Positions 23,168 through 27,700 of a stretch of 27,700 bases of DNA are shown here, piece after piece. The stretch is from an uncultured Collinsella sp. (lineage in GTDB: Bacteria > Actinomycetota > Coriobacteriia > Coriobacteriales > Coriobacteriaceae). Under the pieces are notes generated by a model. The model searched no databases. It worked only from the letters and a program-made list of their open reading frames with translations, and was not told where the DNA came from. The DNA lies in NCBI GenBank assembly GCA_900546455.1, contig URCS01000027.1:1-27700 (forward strand), read 5' to 3'. The position numbers were made by a program, and so were the translations under genes. Every line of letters starts with the position of its first letter. Position 1 is the stretch's first letter.

Positions 23168-24532
23168 CTAAACGTCAAGATGTGCACAATCAAGCGCCTT
23201 TTTGATAAGAGGGGCAGATCGATCAGCCAAATACAACGGAATGTTGAGCACCCCGTCGTCGAGCTTTAGGTTCTTAAGTGAGTAGCGGACCCTCAGTGGA
23301 GTCGTCTCCGCATGCTTGTCGGCATAGTACTTAAGACTCTTGGAATGAACCACCTCTCCCGATTTGACCTCGACGGGCACGATTTCGTTCCCGACTTGAA
23401 TCAAAAAATCGACTTCGTGCTTCGGCTTCTCGTTTGTCCAATAACGCGGAGCAGCATCTAACTGTGAAAGTAATGCCTGAAGCACATAATTCTCGGCGAA
23501 CGAACCTTTGAACTCCGAAAATAGCGCATCCGAGATGGCAAAAGCGGACGCATCCAGTCTTGCCATGCGGCGCAGCAAACCGACATCAAGACAGTAGACT
23601 TTAAATGCCTTGAGGTCATCGTATGCAGAGAGCGGCACGCCACCGGCAGCATTAAGGCGAACCGCCGTGATGAGCCCAGCATCGGCAAGCCATTCCAGAG
23701 CATCCTCGTATTCTCGAGCACGAGCCCCCTCGCGCACCGCACCCCAAACGAACTTTTTATTCTCGCGCGCCAACTGAGTTGGAATCGAGTTCCATATTTG
23801 CGAAAGCTTGGCGAACTGCGCACGGCCACCATGCTTGGCAAAATCGCGCTCGTAGGAATCCAAGAGATCGGACAACACCTTATCGACCTGAACGATATCG
23901 CCCGTCTCCACCCACCGACCAAGGGCCTCTGGCATGCCGCCACATGCAAAATAACGACGAAGATGCTCGACGAGACGGATATGGAAGAAATCGGGCACTT
24001 TCTCGATCTGATCCAGGCCGCCAAGGTATTCGTCGTAGTTTGCAGCGCCCTCGGCTTTCAGAAACTCGGAAAAGCTCATAGGGTGCATCTCCATGAACTC
24101 GACCTTTCCCACCGGAAAAGCGCTGGTCTCACGGGACAAGCGAACGCCCAACAAAGACCCTGCACATGCGACGTGATACTCGGGGGCCTCGTCACAGAAG
24201 TATTTAAGGGCGCCGACTGCAGAAGGACAATCCTGGATCTCATCAATAATAAGCAGCGTCTCGCCGGGATCGATAGGCTGTCCAAGTGCCAGGGAAAGGT
24301 TTGAGATGATCCGCCGAGGATCGCGCGTACCTTCGAAAAACTGAGTGTACTCGCTCCGTACCCCAGGTGACGGTTCCTCGAGCGTCAGATACACAAAATT
24401 GCGGTACGAGGTTCGACCGAACTCCTTAAGCGCCCACGTCTTTCCAACCTGGCGCGCCCCCTTAAGGATAAGCGGCTTACGATATTCCGACGCTTTCCAA
24501 GCGTTAAGCTTGGCAATGATATCTCGCTGCAT
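23168..24532 (-). CDS. AAA-family ATPase with DUF4143 and PD-(D/E)XK-like C-terminus
   Basis: A 454-residue protein of the widespread AAA_14/DUF4143 family. Walker A is GARQVGKT (25-32) and Walker B LLIIDE (93-98). In the C-terminal part EVDFLIQVGNEIVPVEVKSG carries the D…E-x-K pattern of a PD-(D/E)XK nuclease fold. The physiological role of the family is unsettled. Members are accessory genes, often variable between strains, and roles in nucleic-acid handling or defence have been proposed. The start is fixed by GGGAGG 7 bp before the ATG. Codon use is more mixed than in the housekeeping neighbours, which fits an acquired gene. It is a single gene, convergent with the AraC gene, with striking repeated motifs in its promoter region. 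Confidence 0.9.
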   Translation of the reverse strand: MQRDIIAKLNAWKASEYRKPLILKGARQVGKTWALKEFGRTSYRNFVYLTLEEPSPGVRSEYTQFFEGTRDPRRIISNLSLALGQPIDPGETLLIIDEIQDCPSAVGALKYFCDEAPEYHVACAGSLLGVRLSRETSAFPVGKVEFMEMHPMSFSEFLKAEGAANYDEYLGGLDQIEKVPDFFHIRLVEHLRRYFACGGMPEALGRWVETGDIVQVDKVLSDLLDSYERDFAKHGGRAQFAKLSQIWNSIPTQLARENKKFVWGAVREGARAREYEDALEWLADAGLITAVRLNAAGGVPLSAYDDLKAFKVYCLDVGLLRRMARLDASAFAISDALFSEFKGSFAENYVLQALLSQLDAAPRYWTNEKPKHEVDFLIQVGNEIVPVEVKSGEVVHSKSLKYYADKHAETTPLRVRYSLKNLKLDDGVLNIPLYLADRSAPLIKKALDCAHLDV

Positions 24533-24552
24533 GACCGAACCTCCCGCAAAGA

Positions 24553-24625
24553 AACTTCCGCAAACGTGATATTTGCCACATTTTACCCCAAGGAAAACGT
24601 GATGTTTATCACATTTACGGAAGTT
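24553..24625. promoter_or_regulatory. Repeated dyad sites upstream of the DUF4143 ATPase gene
   Basis: ACGTGATATTTGCCACATTT (24564-24583) and ACGTGATGTTTATCACATTT (24597-24616) are two direct repeats 33 bp apart, each a dyad. The second reads TGTGA-N6-TCACG on the - strand, close to a Crp/Fnr-type site. A half-copy (TGTGATGAAAG) lies at about 24648. The pair is bracketed by AACTTCCG (24553-24560) and CGGAAGTT (24618-24625), an outer inverted repeat. Position, 20-90 bp before the gene, suggests operators. Confidence 0.6.
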
Positions 24626-24658
24626 TTAAGCTCGTTTCGCCACACTTTCATCACATTC

Positions 24659-24689
24659 AAAAGACGGAGGCGCTATTTGCGCCTCCGTC
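24659..24689 (-). terminator. Intrinsic terminator downstream of gatB and E2
   Basis: On the - strand GACGGAGGCGC, loop AAATA and GCGCCTCCGTC form a perfect 11-bp stem followed by TTTT. It would end the gatA-gatB transcript after element E2. Confidence 0.82.
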
Positions 24690-24735
24690 ACCATCTTTCC
24701 CATCAGCCCACCTGACCCGAACGGCCGAGTCGTCT

Positions 24736-24878
24736 GGCCGGGGAAGCCCCGAGTCGCCGGGGTGTTTGCTCCAAATGAGTTCCGCATGCAAAGAAGGCCA
24801 CTAAATGTGGCCTTCGTCTTGCATAGGACTGTTTGAAATTTGGAGGAAACACCCCGGCGACTCGGGGCTTCCCCGGCC
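24736..24878 (-). ncRNA. Candidate structured RNA element E2 (second copy of the E1 family)
   Basis: The arms at 24736-24776 and 24838-24878 are reverse complements at 40 of 41 positions. Read on the - strand, the 61-nt centre holds the same 56-nt core as E1 (24832-24777): ACAGTCCT, 9-nt linker, 9-bp stem GAAGGCCAC/GTGGCCTTC with loop ATTTA, 6-nt linker, TGCGGAACTC. All segment lengths equal those of E1. Three stem pairs differ from E1 by compensatory changes, and the long outer stem has an unrelated sequence. The element begins 6 bp after the gatB stop, in the gene's orientation, with the terminator 46 bp beyond. This points to a folded RNA rather than a conserved DNA site. A mobile miniature element is the alternative. 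Confidence 0.65.
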
Positions 24879-24884
24879 TCGCAG

Positions 24885-26561
24885 CTACGAGAGCGACGTT
24901 CTCAGCAACTCGTTGAAGAGCTTCGGGTTGCCCTTGCCGCGGCTCGCCTTCATGCACTGGCCCACCAAAAAGCCGATGACCTTCTGGTTGCCGTCACGAT
25001 ACTGCTGCGCCTGATCGGCACAGTTTGCCAGCACCTCGTCCACGATCGGCTGCAACGCGCCGGCATCGCTCACCTGACGCATACCGCGCTCGTCGACGAT
25101 CTTGTTGGGATCGTCACCGGTCTGGGCCATGGCCTCAAAGACCTCGTGCGCTTGGTTGGAGCTGATGGCATCGGTCGCCAGCAGCTTAGCCAGCGCTGCC
25201 ACCTGAGCCGGCGCGATGCCGGACTCGGCGAGCGACACGCCCGCGCCCTTAAGGTAGGCGATCATCTCGTTCACCAGCAAGTTTGCAACCGTCTGGGCCT
25301 CCTTGCCAGCCATACCGGCAGCGGCGGCCTCAAAGAAGTCGGCAAACTCGGGGTCGCCGGCAATCTGCTCGGCGTCGGCCGTCTTAATGCCAAAGTCGGC
25401 CTCAAAACGGGCGCGCTTGGCATCGGGCAGCTCGGGAATCTCGCCACGGCAGCGGTCGATGAATTCGTCGTCCAGATCGAACGGCGCCAGGTCGGGATCG
25501 GGGAACAGACGATAGTCGTCGGCCGTTTCCTTCACACGCATAACCACGGTGCGCTTACGGCTGGGCTCCCAGTGGCGGGTCTCCTGATAGATGACGCCGC
25601 CCTCCTCGAGTACCTCGGCCTGACGGCAGATCTCGTAGGCAAGGCCGTCATGCAGGCTCTTAAACGAGTTGAGGTTCTTGAGCTCGGTCTTGGTGCCCAG
25701 CTTGGTCTCGCCGCGGCGGCGCAGCGACACGTTGCCGTCGCAGCGCATGGAGCCCTTCTCCATGGAGCAGTCCGAAATGCCCAGCGTCACAAAAATGCGG
25801 CGGAGCTTCTCCATAAACAGACGAGCCTCCTCGGGCGTGCGCAAGTCGGGCTCGGTGACGAGCTCAATCAGCGGCGTGCCGCAGCGGTTGTAGTCGACGA
25901 GCGACTCGGCAGCGGCGGTAATGCGGCCCTCGGCGCCACCCACGTGAACCATCTTGGCGGCGTCCTCCTCCATGTGGATGCGCAGGATGCGGATGGGCAC
26001 CGTGTAGGAACCGTCCTCGCGACGCTCGGGCATCTGCAGGTTGGACGCGTCGTAGCTGGCCAGATGGCCGGCACGCTGGGTGCCCTCGCGCATGGTCGAA
26101 GTCATGGACGTGGACAGGCCCTCGGCGTTGGCCGAAGCGCTCGCCAAGCTCTGAGCCTCGGCCTCACCAAACGCGCAGTCGGGGCGCTCGGCGGCACCGC
26201 GACCGGTCACGTCCAGGTCCAGGTGACCGTACATGGCAAAAGCGACCGGACCCTGCGTGGTTTGGAAGTTCTTGGCCATGTCGGGGTAGAAGTAGTGCTT
26301 GCGGTAGAACATCGAGTGACGCTGGATCTCGCAGTTGGTGGCGAGACCCGCTTTGACGATGCTCTCGATGGCGCGCTTGTTGGGCACCGGCAGGGCGCCG
26401 GGCAGGCCCAGGCACACCGGGCACACGTTGGCGTTGGGCTCGTCATCGTGGCTGAGCTTGCAGTTGCAGAACATCTTGGTATCGAGTGCGGTGAGCTCGG
26501 TATGGATCTCCAGGCCGATCACGGCCTCCCAATCCTGCAGGACCTCGGAAAGCTCCTTCAT
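24885..26561 (-). CDS. gatB: Asp-tRNA(Asn)/Glu-tRNA(Gln) amidotransferase subunit B
   Basis: Subunit B of GatCAB, which phosphorylates and amidates mischarged Glu-tRNA(Gln) or Asp-tRNA(Asn). The N-terminal kinase domain (VIGLEIHTEL, CNCKLSHDDEPNANVCPVCLGLPG with the zinc-type cysteines, RKHYFYPDMAKNFQ, RIHMEEDAAKM) and the C-terminal tRNA-binding tail (…VANLLVNEMIAYL … GNQKVIGFLVGQCMK) are present. It is 558 residues against the usual ~480-500. The extra length is a ~60-residue Ala/Ser/Glu-rich insertion at about 120-185, between YGHLDLDV and RIHMEED. The start overlaps the gatA stop by one base (TAATG). E2 lies 6 bp after the stop. Confidence 0.96.
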   Translation of the reverse strand: MKELSEVLQDWEAVIGLEIHTELTALDTKMFCNCKLSHDDEPNANVCPVCLGLPGALPVPNKRAIESIVKAGLATNCEIQRHSMFYRKHYFYPDMAKNFQTTQGPVAFAMYGHLDLDVTGRGAAERPDCAFGEAEAQSLASASANAEGLSTSMTSTMREGTQRAGHLASYDASNLQMPERREDGSYTVPIRILRIHMEEDAAKMVHVGGAEGRITAAAESLVDYNRCGTPLIELVTEPDLRTPEEARLFMEKLRRIFVTLGISDCSMEKGSMRCDGNVSLRRRGETKLGTKTELKNLNSFKSLHDGLAYEICRQAEVLEEGGVIYQETRHWEPSRKRTVVMRVKETADDYRLFPDPDLAPFDLDDEFIDRCRGEIPELPDAKRARFEADFGIKTADAEQIAGDPEFADFFEAAAAGMAGKEAQTVANLLVNEMIAYLKGAGVSLAESGIAPAQVAALAKLLATDAISSNQAHEVFEAMAQTGDDPNKIVDERGMRQVSDAGALQPIVDEVLANCADQAQQYRDGNQKVIGFLVGQCMKASRGKGNPKLFNELLRTSLS

Positions 26562-27700
26562 TACAGCTCGCCTCCCTTCCCGGCAAAATCGGGCGCGACG
26601 GAAAGCGCGGGCGCACCCGTGGCGGCATCGGCAAAGCCGCGCTCCAGGGCGCGGGCAAACGTGAGCAGCTGACGGTCCTTAAAGGCCGGACCCACCAGCT
26701 GGACAGAAACGGGCAGCTTGGTGTCCTCGCCCAGTCCCAACGGCACCGAGATACCACCGTTGCCGCAAATGTTGAGCGAAATGGTGTACAGGTCGGAGAG
26801 GTACATCTGCGTGGGGTCGCTGATCTCGCCAAACTTAAAGGCCGTGCGCGGCGAGGCCGGCATGAGGATGGTGTCCACCTTGGCATACGCGGCGTCGTAG
26901 TCCTGCGTGATGAGCGTGCGGGCCTTTTGCGCGGCGTAGTAGTACTTGTCGTACACGCCCGAGCTCAGCAGGTAGGCGCCGAGCATCTGACGGCGCTTGG
27001 CCTCGGCGCCAAAGCCGTGGGCGCGCGAAAGCGAGCTCTGGTCGGACAGGTTGGCGCAGCCCTCCTCCTGATAGCCGTAGCGAATGCCGTCGAAACGGGC
27101 CAGGTTGGAGAACGCCTCGGCCGGACCGATGACGTAGTAGGCGGCGATGGCGGCATCCAGGTGCGGCAGGTCGACCTCGACTAGCTCGGCGCCCTGGTTC
27201 TGCAGCTCCTGAGCGGCGCGCTGAACAGCGGCCTTGACCTCGGGCGTCAGGCCCTCGGCCTCCATAAACGCGGGGATGATGCCCACGCGCTTGCCCTCGA
27301 TGCTGTCGTTGAGATGCTCGGTAAAGTCGACGGCGCAATCCTGGCTGGTGCAGTCGTACGGATCGTACCCCGCGCTGGTAAGCGCGTTCATGGCCAGCGC
27401 GACATCCTCGACCGTGCGGCCAAAGGGGCCCACCTGGTCGAGCGACGAGCCAAAGGCAACCACGCCGTAACGGCTCACGGCGCCATACGTGGGCTTAAAG
27501 CCCACCACGCCGCACAGCGACGCCGGCTGGCGAATGGAACCGCCGGTGTCCGAGCCCAGCGAGAGCGCGACCTCGCCCGCGGCGACGGCTGCAGCGGAGC
27601 CGCCCGAGGAGCCGCCGGGCACGCGCTCGGTATCCCAGGGGTTGTTGGTGCGGTGGAACGCCGAGCTCTCGGTGGAGCTGCCAAAGGCGAACTCGTCCAT
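26561..27700 (-). CDS. gatA: Asp-tRNA(Asn)/Glu-tRNA(Gln) amidotransferase subunit A, 3' part
   Basis: The glutaminase subunit of GatCAB, which releases ammonia from glutamine and channels it to subunit B. The frame is open at the right edge. About 110 N-terminal residues, including the catalytic Lys, lie outside the window, so the Met at 27700 is not the real start. The amidase signature is visible (VPGGSSGGSAAAVAAG with the cis-Ser, then LGSDTGGSIRQPA with the nucleophilic Ser), followed by the family's GFKPTYGAVSRYG and the C-terminal LGLGEDTKLPVSVQLVG. The stop overlaps the gatB start by one base, so the two are translationally coupled. gatC is probably just upstream, outside the window. 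Confidence 0.97.
   Translation of the reverse strand: MDEFAFGSSTESSAFHRTNNPWDTERVPGGSSGGSAAAVAAGEVALSLGSDTGGSIRQPASLCGVVGFKPTYGAVSRYGVVAFGSSLDQVGPFGRTVEDVALAMNALTSAGYDPYDCTSQDCAVDFTEHLNDSIEGKRVGIIPAFMEAEGLTPEVKAAVQRAAQELQNQGAELVEVDLPHLDAAIAAYYVIGPAEAFSNLARFDGIRYGYQEEGCANLSDQSSLSRAHGFGAEAKRRQMLGAYLLSSGVYDKYYYAAQKARTLITQDYDAAYAKVDTILMPASPRTAFKFGEISDPTQMYLSDLYTISLNICGNGGISVPLGLGEDTKLPVSVQLVGPAFKDRQLLTFARALERGFADAATGAPALSVAPDFAGKGGEL

Noticed and set aside
24840..26672. A 610-codon open frame on the + strand opposite gatB
   Set aside because: It is antisense to gatB, starts inside the long inverted repeat, and has low-complexity Leu/Gly/His-rich composition typical of a shadow frame.

Overview
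The window is about 27.7 kb of GC-rich DNA (C or G preferred at third codon positions in most genes). It most likely comes from a Coriobacteriia genome close to Collinsella. The reasons are the actinobacterial-type GatAB and ribosomal proteins, a very large SARP-like regulator, a stand-alone glucose IIA domain and abundant GC-rich intergenic hairpins. The assignment is inferred from gene content, not from a search. Both ends cut genes: metH at the left and gatA at the right.

Layout. 1-4.8 kb (+ strand): the 3' part of a short-type cobalamin-dependent methionine synthase, a UPF0210 protein, a structured intergenic element (E1), a SAM-dependent methyltransferase with unusual codon use, and the YhbY ribosome-assembly factor. 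4.8-13.2 kb (- strand): a 999-residue STAND/SARP regulator, nagB with a hairpin-rich leader, a IIA-Glc-like protein, glmM, rpsI-rplM and a patatin-like lipase. 13.2-14.1 kb: a non-coding stretch with a 61-bp tandem repeat and scattered inverted copies of the tmRNA 3' end, then the tmRNA gene itself. 14.3-15.8 kb: a small unknown protein and a PIN-domain toxin/antitoxin pair with a clear promoter and operator. 15.8-23.1 kb: a metal-handling region, with a P1B-type ATPase and its small membrane partner, and a two-gene ABC exporter-fold transporter of the YbtPQ/IrtAB type divergent from an AraC regulator. 23.2-27.7 kb: an AAA/DUF4143 ATPase, a second structured element (E2), then gatB and gatA.

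Two observations stand out. First, E1 (3097-3230) and E2 (24736-24878, other strand) have the same architecture. Each has a long, near-perfect terminal stem whose sequence differs between the two, around a 56-nt core that aligns without gaps. The core has two invariant blocks (ACAGTCCT and TGCGGAACTC) and a 9-bp hairpin with compensatory changes. Both sit just after a stop codon, in the same orientation as the gene, and ahead of an intrinsic terminator. This looks like an undescribed structured RNA family acting in 3' UTRs. Second, a near-identical ~20-bp palindrome (core GTTAGCCATGGCT) lies in the control regions of both the P-type ATPase operon and the ABC/AraC pair. That suggests one metal-responsive repressor governs both and supports a metal/siderophore role for the transporter.
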